64,000 nt of DNA, taken from positions 1-64,000 of the forward strand of contig NXFV01000865.1 in assembly GCA_002803225.1 (NCBI GenBank), given 5' to 3'. The translations under genes and the position numbers were made by a program. Under the pieces are notes generated by a model, which was not told the DNA's origin, did no database searches, and saw only the letters and a list, made by a program, of their open reading frames with translations. Below, in pieces: positions 1 through 12,325 of this stretch (its first letter is position 1; every line of letters begins with the position of its first letter). The DNA is from Gamarada debralockiae (taxonomy: Eukaryota; Ascomycota; Leotiomycetes; Helotiales; Hyphodiscaceae).

Positions 1-622
1 TTTTTTTGAGGGCGGAGGGACGAAGCCGATTTTGCAAGCGACTGTAACATTGTTGGCCAATTCAAGGATCTCTTGGAAATTTCCTTGGATCAATGGCGCA
101 TTCCGTCCACTCTCCGGAAGGTGGCCTCCAGATCATTGCATGGCTGCATGCGTCCCGTCATGGCCTGTCATGGGCGGCCCCATTTGTTGCTGTGTTCTAA
201 CGTCCAAAGCCGGTCCTGCCATATGGAGGGAATTTGCGTGCAGCTCTCTGTTGCTCTTTGCATGTTCGTGCATTGCTAGCGCCAGCTCGTGCATGTGTCA
301 GGATGCCGAGTGGCAGACGATGGATAGCCTGCAGATCCTTGTTCTTGGAGGCCACCCTCAGCCTCATGTTACCTCGCTTGGTGTTGGTACAGCACATGAT
401 CAAGCGGTATATATGGCGCCCCTCCCACTTCCCCAGGGCTCTGACATCTTCACATCAGCAAAATCCTTTTAAGCTATCGTATTACTACCACAACCGTTGA
501 AGTCATCATTATTTTCTTTTCCCGCCCCGCCGGTCACCTTGGTGCCAGCGGGGATAAGTCTGCTTCGTGCACTTATCCCATCCACATCCAGCCTTGCCTC
601 GCGGCCCCCTTTCGTCGAATAA
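1..622. other. No supported gene
   Basis: I see no convincing coding region here. The open frames lack ATG starts and recognisable motifs. An in-frame TAA at 620-622 sets the left limit of the C2H2 zinc-finger reading frame that follows. That gene's missing first exon and promoter probably lie in this stretch. Confidence 0.5.
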
Positions 623-2261
623 TCTTCCGGCAGTTCCTGCACGGAGCCAAGTCTCCGTGCATCAACAATCCGGAGAGATCTTGATGGCCATAGTTTAGAA
701 AGCTTTCGTGAACACGGTCTCTTCTTATATGTCTGTCTAGCAGATATTGAAGGCCAATCAAACAACGACTCACGGGTCATTAATTCCAACATATTTCCTT
801 CTCAACATGAGGATCTAGGAACCTCTAGTCCCTTTCCAACAATCAATCTTGAAAACAACAATCACTTGCAAGACGGAGCCTCTTCTTCGTCTTCGTTCCC
901 GACTTCCTTGGCACCCCCTCTACCTCAAATTCTCGACCTTCACTCCTCATCGAACCCTCCATCGACAGAGCTCCATTTTTTGACCGATTACCGGTCTGCT
1001 CAGTCTCTGCAAACACCGGACCTCTCCCCTCCAACCTGCAGTCAGTCTCCCAAAGATTTCCAACATTCTCCTCGGACCCCCGAACAGGACGCTTCCATTA
1101 CAACTCCGAGCAATCTGCAGTTCGGTGAACTCGCGAAGTCCGAAGAGCAGCATTTTAACGCAAGCGATCTTCTAGTACCTCGCGTACTTCTAGGATCTCG
1201 TTTTCAGCAAGCGCCGTCATCACCTTTGACCGCCGCTCCCTGGACGAATGCCATTCTCGATAAACTCGAGGTACCCGCCGGTGTGGCTATCGAGGCCAAC
1301 AGAGATCTGCGACGAAACTCAACTCAAAGTGACCTAGGATATCAGAGATCTCCAGCCTCTCGGTTCAATCACGCCGGGAGCTGGCAACAGCAGTCCCGAA
1401 TCCACGACGAAGTTCCTGTTCCAGCCAAAGATTTGGCCAGAAGTAACGCCCAGCCACCTGCTGTTCAAACCCCACTCTCTCAAGAGAGTCTAGTAGTGCA
1501 GCGTCAAGCTCACAGCCTTCATCACCACTGCGATCAGTGTATCCGAAGCTTTCTCCGTCGCTGCGATCTCAAGTAAGTACATCTGCAGTTCGACTTAGAT
1601 TACGAAGACTGATTATTCTTTTAGTAAGCATAAGAAGGCTCACGATCGACCCTACAAGTGTGATAGAGCGACTTGCCAGAGCAGAGGCTTTGCTCTACCA
1701 AAAGACCTTCGTCGTCACCAGCAGACAGTGCATAACGTTGGAGATCCAACATACAAGTGCGACCGCTGTCAGGAAACATTTACCCGAGCCGATAACTGCA
1801 AGAGGCATTTTGACGAGCAGCATTCTGGTATCAGGTCCGCATGAAAAGGACGCCATTGCCCCCTGCTGCTTAAACATTCACGATCTTTCCTCGCCGACTC
1901 AACTGACAATTTTCACAACATGTTCCAACCTGGCCAGCCAATCTCGGTACCAGACGTGCAACCCTCCACGGCCTCGAATTTCGCGCCCAAACATCTATCC
2001 CAAAGCCAGCTCCAAGGATCCAACCTCGTTGTTGTGGAGGCACAGACCCAGGAAATTCAACCGCCAATGAAACTCAGGTACGAGCCCATGCACGGGGATC
2101 CGCATGACATCCGCCGACGGCGAATCGACAAACTCGTAAAGCTTTTGAGTGTATGCCTCAACGATAATCCGATAAAGAGTAATATGGCAAAAGCGATACG
2201 AAATGACGTAGCTCTTCGGCCTGAAAAGTATAATGTAAGAGTAGAGCGGTGGCAGTACTAA
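623..2261 (+). CDS. C2H2 zinc-finger protein, 5' end unresolved
   Basis: The frame is open from 623 with no ATG before the zinc fingers, so a short upstream exon is probably missing from this model. The first 300 or so residues are rich in Ser, Pro and Asn. An intron at 1573-1624 (GTAAGT...TTTTAG, 52 nt) falls inside the first finger; splicing restores Leu-Asn-Lys-His. Three fingers follow: C-x2-C-x12-H-x3-H, C-x4-C-x13-H-x4-H and C-x2-C-x12-H-x4-H. The frame then meets TGA at 1842-1844. A second intron at 1828-1953 (126 nt, weak GTATCA donor, CTGAC branch candidate) would keep the frame and add a C-terminal tail ending at 2261. A nuclear DNA-binding regulator is likely; the target is unknown. 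The fingers are certain by pattern, while the tail and the start are inference. Confidence 0.6.
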
Positions 2262-2476
2262 GGTTTTACGGAAATGATTAGAAGCTGATTCAGTCCTAGT
2301 CTCCTCAAAGGAAATGGTGTCGACAACGCCCTGTTAACGCATATATCTACTTTAATCAACGCAACAAAATACCCCCAACTACTCCACCCTCTACCACCTC
2401 ATTCCTCGCCAAGGAACCACGCCGCATCATAACAAGAGAGATTGTTTCAAGATTGGAAGATCAAAGAGAAGAGAAC

Positions 2477-3978
2477 ATGTCCGAAGATAATGGCACGTAC
2501 CTCAGTCTTGGGTACTCGGAGAGGATTTGGGGTTCTCGGTCGCAAAAAGTTTCGGTTTATCCATTTGCTTCTTGCGGATGGGCGGTTCTTGGGGAGGGGA
2601 CCTCGAGAACTAATTGTGATCACGAACAGAGAAATCTCAGGGTACAACTTCCACTCGCCAAGACTGGCAAGCTGTTTGAACGAGATTGTGTTTGGGCTGT
2701 GACTCAAACCATGGTTTCTTTCGGCATGTCGGCTCTGTGGGCGCTACAACTTTTGTGCGGCTACAGAGTGTATCCTGGCTTCTGGGGACGTGGATTCAAG
2801 TCAATTAAGTGTTCTTCTTCTTCGAATTATGTGCCAAGACAAATGACAGGAGTACACCTTGCGGCATACTTCGGATTGAAGGAAGTGATGATAGCCTTAA
2901 TCAAGAAAGAACATGATCCAAATTTCAAAGATGCTCATAATCGGACGCCGCTGTCGTGGCCGGCGGAAAGGGGGCATGACGCGGAGGTGCGGTTGCTGCT
3001 AGAGCACAAGGCCGGCATCGACGCGAAGGAAAATAACGGAGGGAAGGCGCTGTACAGAGCGGCCCGGAACGGGGTACGAGGTAGTGCGGCTGCTGCTGGA
3101 TCACAAGGCGGATGTCGAGGCCAAGGGACGCAATGGGACAAGCGCGTTTCACTGGGCAGTGTTGAACGGACACAAGGTGGTCGTGCAGCTGCTACTCGAG
3201 AAAGGGGCCAACGTCGGGGCCAGACTAGCAGTGAGGGGACAGCGCTCCACGGGCAGCATGGGACGGGCACGAGGCGGTCGTGCTACTGATGCTCAAGGGA
3301 GGCGGCAACGTCCAGGCCAAGGCCAACGACGGAAGGACGGCGCTCCATGGGGCAGCGTCAAACGGGCACGAGGCGGCAGTGCGGGCGCTACTTGAGAAGG
3401 CGGCCGACATCGATGCCAAGGATAACTACGGAAAGACCGCGCTCTATGGTGCTGCATCGAATGGGCGCGAGGCAGTTGTGCGGCCGCTGCTCGAGAAGGG
3501 GCTGACCTCAAGGAGAGGCCCAACATCGAGAAGGGGGCCGGCATCGAGGCTGAGAGTCGCAACGGGGTAACAGCACTCCACGAGGCATCTGCGAACGGGC
3601 AAAAGGCCGCCGTGCGGTTGCTGCTTAAGGGGGGTGCCAACGTCGAGGCCAAGGGTCGCAATGGAAGGACAGCGCTCCATATAGCAACGTCGAACGAACA
3701 CGAGGCGGTCCTGCGGCTGCTGCTCGAGGGAGCCGATGTCGAGGCCAAGGGTAACAATGGGGGGAGGGCGCTCTATGACGCAGCGATGAACAGACACAAA
3801 TCGGTCGTGCAGCTGCTGCTCGAGAAGGGAACTGACGTCGAGGCTAAGACTAACAATAGGGGAACAGCGCTCCACGGGGCAGCATGGGAACGGGCACGAG
3901 GCGGTTGTGCAGCTACTACTCGAGAGCAGAGCCAACGCCGATGCCAAGGGCAACGATGGGGCATACAGTCTCGCATAG
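2477..3978 (+). pseudogene. Ankyrin-repeat protein with several frameshifts
   Basis: From about 2846 the translation is a run of 33-residue ankyrin repeats, with recurring TALHxAAxNGHEAxV and LLLExGAxVxAK blocks. No single frame holds them. The frame changes near 3071-3074 (extra G), 3251-3253 (missing G), 3498-3501 (missing G) and 3886-3888 (extra G). Joining the frames at these points gives near-continuous repeats ending at TAG 3976-3978. The first possible in-frame ATG is 2477, but the 120 residues before the repeats match nothing I know and may be partly non-coding; ATG 2843 directly precedes the first repeat. Ankyrin arrays are protein-binding modules, and in fungi they often sit behind NACHT or HET domains, none of which is visible here. 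Every lesion lies in a G run, so either decay or homopolymer sequencing error could explain it. Confidence 0.7.
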
Positions 3979-4692
3979 AACCAGCGATTGACATTTTATG
4001 AATCACACTTTCACAGCCTTCGATTTCGACCTCCACAAGTCACTATTCACTCAGCATCTGCATTTAGATTTCGGCACCCCCGACGGCATCCTTGAGTCTG
4101 CTCTGGGCTTTGATTTGACTTAGGACTTCCTTTGTCTTACGGTCGCTTTTAATGATTTCTGCGGATGTTTTCCTGTCTCTCCGTCAAAGCGGGTTTTTCT
4201 TCCTGTTGCACAAGTACCATCATGTATTGCGCAAAAAGGTTTTCCCAGTTATATTGCAAGAGGAGAGAGGGGTTCTTTATGCTTGGATTTGCGATTTGGT
4301 TTCGTTACCTTGTGATGAGCGTGGCCGAGTTGTCTCCCTTTGGGATTGACTCAGGCAGCATGTGATTTCTCTCGTGGTTATTCAGTCAAGTTTACATTAT
4401 TGACGAGCCTTTTCAAGTCGTGATAGTTTCCAGTATTGACCTTTATGTTAGTAACTACATTAAGCCAGTGACTTGAAAATTGATAGCGCGGAATAGGTCA
4501 ACTTTGTCTCCCCGTGCAGATCTCACAGAAGATAGAAGATCCGGGAGAGGAAAGACGGAGATATTCGGCACATCACATTACTATACTGGGAAGTTGAGGC
4601 AGGTCAGATCAAATTGATCAATGTCGATTTCAATCGCCCATTAACCCACTTATGCTTTCCAAACAGCCCGTCTCATCCTGCTCCAGCCTGTC
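3979..4692. other. Intergenic, nothing recognised
   Basis: This is the spacer between the ankyrin relic and the convergent secreted-protein gene. Its short open frames have no family motif and no plausible splice structure. Confidence 0.5.
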
Positions 4693-5179
4693 CTATGCCG
4701 CAGTCAAGGCAAAGTCCACATTCCCCGCATTAACATCCGCACCTCCAATACAGGTGCTCGTAAACGGAGAGTCTCCACACACCGCCTGCGCAGCACGCAT
4801 GCAGCCCTCCCATCTGCCCTTAGTGATATCGATCGTCTGACCCGCCGTCGCCGCGTTCAGGGTCAATTTCGCGGTTCCTGACTCGCCAACGGTGGAGGTT
4901 GGCTGGCCGCCGCACTGTTCGATCGTCCCAGCTATTCCACCACAGATACTCAGGATAGCGACGTTGATGTCGTGGGACACGAGCGTGCTGGAGAAGGTGG
5001 TGTTAGCTGGGTCTTGGGAATAGATAGGAGAGGAGACAGAGAACGTACACTGATGGGTCGGTACACGTCGTTCCTGTGACAGCGTTCGGGTTGACGGTTG
5101 TGTCTCCGCGAATGTAGAGGCTCGGAAGAGCAGTGGTGGTTGCTGCAAGGAGCACGACGAGAGAGATGACGGAACGCAT
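4693..5179 (-). CDS. Small secreted six-cysteine protein
   Basis: Two exons, 5179-5049 and 4987-4693, encode about 141 residues. The 61-nt intron runs from GTACGT to TCCAG with a CTAAC branch site 12 nt before the acceptor. The start ATG at 5179 opens a clear signal peptide (MRSVISLVVLLAATTTALP), so the product should enter the secretory pathway. The mature part has six cysteines, one in exon 1 and five in exon 2, an even number suited to three disulfides, and few charged residues. I do not recognise the family. Size, secretion and cysteine content fit a fungal small secreted protein, either wall-associated or effector-like. An alternative acceptor at CCCAAG gives the wrong phase, which supports the model used. 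Confidence 0.72.
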
Positions 5180-5945
5180 TTTGGGTATCAAAGTAATCTT
5201 CGAATGAAAAGTAATTAAATTTTTTAAAGTATAGTATTTGAGAAGTGAACAACAGAAATCAATTCCGGTAATAAAACGACAGACTGGCAGTCAAAAGAAT
5301 GTAAATCCGTGAAGAGAACGAACGATCAGCTTTGAGGAAAAGAGTGGGAGGGAATCGCGCAGTATTTGAAGAAGCAAATGTTCGACTAAACGCACATCAT
5401 AGGATACCCAATTATGCACTATGATCAGGACTCGCCTCCAAGATTGAGATGATCTGATAACTTGGCACCGATCGTGTATCGGATAGATCTGATATCCAGG
5501 GGTAAATCCTCGCTTACTAACCGAGCGACCATGGGATGAAACCCAAACAAGCTTCAGACGTTAAATGTCGGATCTTGACGACATTGTGGATAAATTTTGG
5601 CGGATGAGGCTCGTAATCATTTTGAGATGAAGGGATGCCATTGGTGGAAGTGCTGAAGGTTTTGCAAGCGTTTTGTAAGTATCTTTGTGTGAGAAACGCA
5701 GCCCTGCCAAAGTTTAATCTGAGGCCTCAGGAAGGTAAGAATGAAGGGTCGAGGCATTTTCCGGATTTCCGGGAAGAGCACAATCAGACGAAATTGAGAA
5801 ATGGGATTCTTAGATCCGAAAATTGGAATGTCGTTGCGGACCGTACTTAATTTTGATTTGATACCGACATAACATCGTGAATCGTGAACGCATTCTAACC
5901 ATAAATCCATGACTCTAACCCAAAATGTGCTTGTACCGAGATCGA
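5180..5945. other. Intergenic, nothing recognised
   Basis: The stretch is AT-rich and holds the upstream region of the secreted-protein gene and the downstream region of the GMC oxidoreductase, both on the minus strand. No supported coding region was seen. Confidence 0.5.
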
Positions 5946-8141
5946 CTATAACCCTGCCGCAGAAGCAATGATGACATCGGCAGCCTTCTCACTGATCATG
6001 TAAACAGGAACCGCGATGAAAATACCAGGAATGCGTGGGAAGACACTGGCATCAACAACTCTCAAGGCATCTACTCCTCTGACCCTGAAGCTCGAATCAA
6101 GAACCGCATTAGGATCTCCATCAGCTCCAATAGGACAAGTGCAAGAAGCGTGATGACCCCAAGCATTATCCTTCACATATTCCTGTACGTCCTCCGTAGA
6201 TGTAACATTTGGGCCGGGAAGGACTTCTATAAATTTTGCAGACCCGAGTGGGAGATCCGCTGCGATCTTGCGAGCGGTTTGAATTCCTTCGACAACTGCG
6301 TTGAGATCAGTGACATCTGCGCCTCCGGCAGTGGTTCCGGTATCGAAATAGTTGAAATTGATTTCAGGCGTGTCTCTTGGATCTGTTGATCTCAGCATCA
6401 CCGTGCCAGCTGTATTGCCGGTATGCGCTTTGAGAATAGCCCAAGTCCAGTGACGGGCATCAGCGACTGCGTCGTCTGCATAGTTCGGGTAATATCCGTG
6501 GAACGACACGGGTCCTCCAAAGATAAACAAGTCATCATCAGGAATCGATGGAGAAGACTTCTTGAGAATTGCAGCTGCAAATCCGTTCGATTCTATGCGA
6601 AAAAGACGAGGTCAGCATTCATTTAATGGAAAAGGACCTGGAACTACTTACGGTAGATGCCACGATCACCATTCTGATTTGCCTCCCATGTTTGAAGGCA
6701 AGGATCTGAGGTGCCTGGACGATCGAATGTGCAAGCTGAAGTGGATGAGAAATCTGTGTCGGTCACAGTCGTGACTCCTGATTCGTAACGATCCTGGAGA
6801 TTGGTTCCCACACCAGGAAGATCGACAACAACAGTGATATTGAACGACTGCAGCTCCGCTGCTGGACCAATTCCGCTGAGCTTGAGAAGCTGTGGAGTAT
6901 TGAAAGCTCCCGCAGAGATAATGACTTCTCTCGATACAGTCACATTGCCCCGTGAACCCAATGAGCCACCATACCGAGGATCGGCACTGTAGAGGCTCTG
7001 TCCTTCAAGGTATTCAACACCTATGGCCTGCGGTTTTCCTGATGTTGAGTTTGTCGAGAAGAGAATCTTCGTCACCAATGTATTCAATTGAATGTCGAGT
7101 GGATACATCTTGGAGCCATCGGGGTTGACCGCATTTGTCGTATCGATCAAAAAGTCTCTGGGTCCATTGCGTTTTCCATGGTCACTGGTCAAGGGGATCT
7201 GGAAAAGACCCTCCGTTCCATCTCGACCTGAAACTCCAGAATTGACATCATTGCCTAAGACGTTCAGAAGTTGAGTGGACGTGCTGATGAGTGATCCAAG
7301 TAAGCCGCTTCCCATAAAGTTTGCAGCGGCTATGAGCCACGATAAGATTTTCGAGTCCTGGATGACGATATCAACATTGGCCTCTGAAGTTGTAAGCCAT
7401 CCGTTGAAGCCATGTCCGGCTACGCTGTTGGGAAAATACTCGCAGCGTTCCATTTTCTCGAAGTAAGTTCGCATATTGTCAGGGCTCCAAGAGTTGTCGC
7501 CAGTGATGGACGCAATATTTGACCAGTCGGATTCATGTGGGTAGATAGTTATCAAGGCGTTGTGTTCCATGCATCCTCCTAGTGTGCCTGCACGGGGGTA
7601 GAGGATGCCTTTCGGAATCGATCCAGCAGGCGGGCTTGTGCCGACGTACTGTCCACCGGAAGGCGTGGTGTAGACGTATTTAGAATCCTTTTCAGCCCTC
7701 GTTAAATTGCTGTAATGCTTGACCCAGTAGTCCCAGCGTATGGTGGGATCTTCAGTCACTCTACCCTGGAATGATGGAACTTGCTCATTGATGTTTGCGC
7801 CTTGGTCGTCCCCAGCCTCTATCAAGAGCGTTTTGTGACCAGCCATTGCGAGTCTTGCAGCCAGCGGCCCGCCACCGCCTCCCGAGCCGACAATAACATA
7901 CTCATACTGAGAGGCAGTATCACGCTTATCGTCAATATGCCGGAATGGCTGTCTATCTGACGGTCAGAAAACTTGCTTACAGCTTGGGTAGGGGAATCAG
8001 CTTGGCTTACTCCGCTGGGTGGCGATGGCTGACAGGATTGGTACTTCGCTGTGTCCTTTGGCTATCAGTGGGTATGGCAATGACAGTAAATGAATAAGAT
8101 GCAATGCACAGAGCATACAAGAGGATGTCCCTGGTCCTCAT
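5946..8141 (-). CDS. Secreted GMC oxidoreductase (FAD-dependent)
   Basis: Three exons, 8141-8011, 7952-6652 and 6592-5946, encode about 692 residues. ATG 8141 gives a signal peptide ([20 protein letters not shown]), so the enzyme is probably extracellular. The FAD-binding loop [17 protein letters not shown] follows near residue 65. The first GMC signature region is the [17 protein letters not shown] block. The C-terminal catalytic region contains [12 protein letters not shown] and a [12 protein letters not shown] block typical of the family. GMC enzymes oxidise alcohols, sugars or aryl alcohols; the substrate cannot be told from this sequence. The first intron has two acceptors 4 nt apart (CAG and ATAG). 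The model uses ATAG, which joins the better upstream ATG. A second ATG at 8116 joined through CAG also gives an open frame with a hydrophobic leader. Confidence 0.85.
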
Positions 8142-10117
8142 TTTCGATATGGAACGGGATTGGCGCGTCGGGGGATGAGATGACTCTGCGGTGGAAGAGC
8201 TGCGGGCGAGTCGCCCAAAGAGATTTATATCTTTGGGTGAGGTTGAGCTTTTCGGGGACTTCTAGCGGCAAGCGAAGGAAGGCTTCCCAAAAACGGAGAG
8301 GACTTAGTGATCCTTAGCCACATCCACACAATCCAAGTGCCGATCAGGGCAGCCCCTCTCTTGTGATACCGACGATAACGCACCTGAAGATGCCATTTGT
8401 GAATACCCAAAGGGCGGACACATCTGACTAAAAGGCGCTACCTCGGTTTCTTTTGGATGGAAATCCATGTATGGTAAAGTCCCACCACGGACCCTTCTCC
8501 AAGTTCAGACGATCCCAGAGGGAAGCGCCGGGGCAAAGAACGAGTGGTAGGATGCGGCAAGTGTACGTGAAAGTCTAACTCTTCAAAGTGCCTCGAGGGT
8601 GACCTCTTTTGGAAGAGCCAAGTGCAGAGACGGAAAAGATCGCCATGTGAGGGAAGCGCACCTAGCGAGTTGTGGGGAAATAAACTTCCCGAGGTTCGTG
8701 TCGATCTTCCAAGGAACTCAACTTTCTCACCGCCGAACTGCTGGAGATTCCAATTGAAATACATATTGCTGGAACTGAGCTCAGCAAATAGTACAGAGGA
8801 GTTTGCCGTTGCAGCATCGTGAATTCTAGAAAACCGGTTTCGGCGGCGGTCGTATTGAGATATTTTGCATCGGAAACAGAAGCCGAGTTGACATTATCTC
8901 TGTATGCCGAACAAGCTGAGGAGTATTGTACGGTATTGATCGTACCGAAGGATTGATCTATTGCGACGGGACACTTTCTAAGTTCGCCCAAGCCTCTTCA
9001 ATATTGTTTTAACGTTTTATTTCATGAATTTTATCGCACGCGAAAGTTACGGTCTATTCACCTAATGCATCAGTGGCCACTCGCAGCAGTTATATTATCA
9101 ATCGCATTCGATGCTGTGGTCTTATCTCTCCTGCGTTCCTGGACGCTTGCATTATGGCTAGAACGAAATTCGGACAAGATCTTCACTCTGACGTCGGACA
9201 AATGTCACTCAACTTCAATCATTCTTGACTTTTCGTCGTCGCTTTCCAACAACCCCGCCATTGGAATTTCTGGAACTTCTCAGTCAGGTCAAATAGATGC
9301 TCCGAGAATGTTGTCCAACGTGACGCCGAAGATCTTCTGAGGCGGCAAGCACGAAAGCGCAAAACCTGCCGATTTCGAGTGAGGCTGAAATGGGCAAATA
9401 TTCCCACCAATCAGAGATGGGCGCTTAAACTATGCTGGCTAAGCGGCTATTTCATCTTTCAGCTCCTCCCGGAGCCAGCCTCTTCTCCATCTCTCCTTCA
9501 TAAATCAATTGACCGTCTTGAGGTCGTCTTCTTGCTAGAATATTTCCAATACTGTATCCTCACTTCACTATCAGTCTTCCCCGACCTTTCTCTTAAGAAT
9601 TTGCGACCTATATGGCCATGCGACGCCCCAGCCTCGCCGTCGCAAATCACGAAGCAGTCGGAGGCGACACGACAGAAAAACACTTGCAGTTTGAGTAGAT
9701 CAAAGCATGGAAGCAAAGTCATTCCATTTTGATACAGGCATTTTTCCTGTTGAAAGGGGATGTGGAGGCATTGGTACAATTGGTTTCGCATCCTGAACAG
9801 AGCCTTATCATCGCGGAGACACGGGAAGCCAATAACAAATATCCGCGATAATGGAAATTGGGATCTCCAGGACGGAATTGATTATACAAAGGACAAAGGA
9901 TTTTTGATCACGGCTGCCCTGGCATTACCCCCAGGGAGGCACAACTAGTCCGGTCTTGAGCATTCGAATTTGCCATAATATACGCCCCCAAAACACCTCT
10001 GACCAACCCATTACACGCCCTGACTTGATCGCAACGAAGGAGATCCCACCCACCCAATCTTTTTCATACCAAAGAAATAGTCATTGTCTGTCATCGCGCC
10101 GCGCGAACTCTGTCAAA
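8142..10117. other. Intergenic, nothing secure
   Basis: No gene is supported. Around 9620-9830 one plus frame reads somewhat like protein but is interrupted by stops and matches no family I know; it could be a decayed fragment. The stretch begins the gene-poor interval that runs to 22.9 kb. Confidence 0.4.
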
Positions 10118-10817
10118 CTACAACCTCTCGAGCCTCTTCACCTCCCACTTCGACTTCTCCAATCTCTCGGCCATAGGCATATTATCATTGGAGATCTGAT
10201 ACAACCACAGCTGCAATGGCGAAACGCAATCCACGCTAGAAGGAAAATTGAGATCGAGGTCCGTTCCTGTTAACGCGAAAAAGGAATGTGTCTCTTCTGG
10301 ATCGGACACTGTCGCATTCGAGTCGGAGCTTGCATTACCGAATTGACGTGGATCAGCATTCTGTGAAGATGCTACCGATGTCTCAACGTTGGTAGACAGC
10401 AGACGTGTGATTCTCGCCCAGCTTGTCGCCGCCAGCTGTTGTTGCTCTGCAATGGCCAGCGCGTGGATATTGTGATTATTTCTGTGCTGGGTTTGATCTT
10501 GCATGGCTGCAGCTTCAACTCTAACAGTCCTGCGACCCCCCACGACCTGTTGGAATTCGGTCTCTGACGGCTTGCGACTTCGTCCGCAATGCAGAGCGAT
10601 GATTCGGGTGATCTCGGTGGATTTGGCCATCATGCCCACATGTTCCAGCACACCAATTTGCTGAATCATAGAGGAGCAGCTCATGGTCTGGGCACCATTA
10701 GGAGCGGCACTGGTCTCGAAATGTCAGCTGCGTTGACAGATGAATTGGACTTTGGGTTCCCTACGCTGCTGCAATAACTTCTGGAGCTCGAATCTGAGTC
10801 ACAACATGACCTGCCAT
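10118..10817 (-). CDS. Unrecognised family, member A (MAG...ERLxKSxWE)
   Basis: Exon 1 is 10817-10765, exactly 53 nt, starting Met-Ala-Gly. The intron is 10764-10710 (55 nt, GTAGGG...CCAG, CTGAC branch site). Exon 2 is 10709-10118. The protein is about 214 residues. The middle is variable and rich in Gln, Asn, Ser and Ala. The last 29 residues match members B and C without gaps: Trp-x-Tyr, then Asn, then ERLEKSKWE, ending LERL and stop. There is no signal peptide or membrane segment, so an intracellular protein is expected. The C-terminal block has leucines and a tryptophan spaced as in an amphipathic helix. I do not know the family and assign no function. The shared exon length, phase and terminal block make a real gene much likelier than a chance frame. 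Confidence 0.7.
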
Positions 10818-12236
10818 TCTCCTGACGACGACGTTGGCAAAGGTGCTTATGAAGGACTTGATGTAGTGGATGAGATGATATTGTGCAGAGGGGAAGGCGA
10901 CGTCGATGTCGAGATACTTTCCAGTGACAAGGTATTTGATGGCGCTATCGATGTTGGGACTTTCTCGCGCGATCTGGATTGCTGTTTGGCGCTTCTGGGC
11001 AGCAGTGGCTTATAAGGTGAGGGAGCGGTGACAGTTGCAAACGCTGCGAATCAGCCGCCAGACAGTAACTGGCTCCAAGAAGAGGACGAATTATAGACGC
11101 CACCGAACGGCGCTACACGAACGACACACGTTTCAATATAAATGAGCAAGGGATATTGGCCAGGTGCTCTGCGTTAGCCCACGTACTCGACGGCAATCCC
11201 AATTCAGCAAATCTGTTGGGTTGAATCTTCGATTGAGCCCAGTCTCGGCGAATTGCGAATGCGGATTTTGCGGCTCAATACGATGTTAGGCAACGGGTTT
11301 ATGGGTCGCAAAATTGCGAACCTCGCAGTTTTTTAGAGCGGCACCCACAGCCTCGCATTCTCGGCGAAGAATCTGGAAAAGCTCATGCGACAGTAGTTCT
11401 TCTGTTCAGGGTCACATACGTGGCTTATTGCTAGTCAACAGCTTCCTCAGCTAATTCCCGCAGTTGGTGTGGATGTCGGCAGTCTCACATCAACCCCAGG
11501 CACTACACCCTATTTCTGTTCTACGTTTCATCATTAGCTTTTCGTTGAATTCTCACTACTCCATCAATTGCCAGTTATTTTGGAAGTGCTCATATTTTAT
11601 CCTTGCTTTGGCTCACGGTATATCCCTGACCGGATCGTGGTGGTTGCAAGATGTTCACTCTGCCACACTTCTCTCCATCTACCATTTGTCTCGTTCTGTA
11701 TTCCAATTTCATATTCAATTTCTGAAATCTCTTCTCATTTGTGAAAAGCCGCTCATCAAAAATACTCAGCCTCGGTCCGCAGGGTGCCCTTTGAGCGCAT
11801 GGACCCGGTCGCCTCCGCCCCCAGCTCCACATTCTGTTAAGCACCGCGACTAGCACTCCATTTTGGATTCTATGATTTTAGGAAACGATACCTGTTCATC
11901 ATTGTCGCCTTGCTCCTCAGCCTCGCCATTTAAGTACCCGAAAGAGGCAATTTTGCCGACCCGTACAAGAGGACCCTGGAAAGTCGCTTAACCCCGTTTC
12001 TCATTTTCGCTTCCATGGTCTCTTAACGTTCAAGTAGCTAATCCTAATCCTTCCATATGCTGTGTTACTACACCTGGCCCCTGCTATTGAGGGCGCACTA
12101 CAATGAATTGGACATTGTAAGCTCCCAATTTCATGATCTGGTTCCGTGGTCATCCCGGCATCCCCAAAGAAGCTAACACCCACGGTTATGCGACCGACGT
12201 TTACTAATGAAGGGCAGAGTTGGCCTACTTTCCAAG

Positions 12237-12325
12237 TCCTTAGGCAGCCCCGATGTGTTACACCTGGCATGAAGTTAAAATTCCTTAGGCAACCCTGACG
12301 GTGATACCTCCATGAAGAGGACAAG
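12237..12325. repeat. Imperfect direct repeat, about 45-bp period
   Basis: Two adjacent copies begin with TCCTTAGGCA at 12237 and 12282 and share the following CCC-GA-G and CATGAAG blocks. They differ by substitutions and a small deletion in the second copy. This looks like an old local duplication. No function is implied. Confidence 0.55.

Noticed and set aside
2442..2707. Two overlapping open frames at the start of the ankyrin locus
   Set aside because: Neither has recognisable motifs; both are probably chance frames or non-coding sequence.
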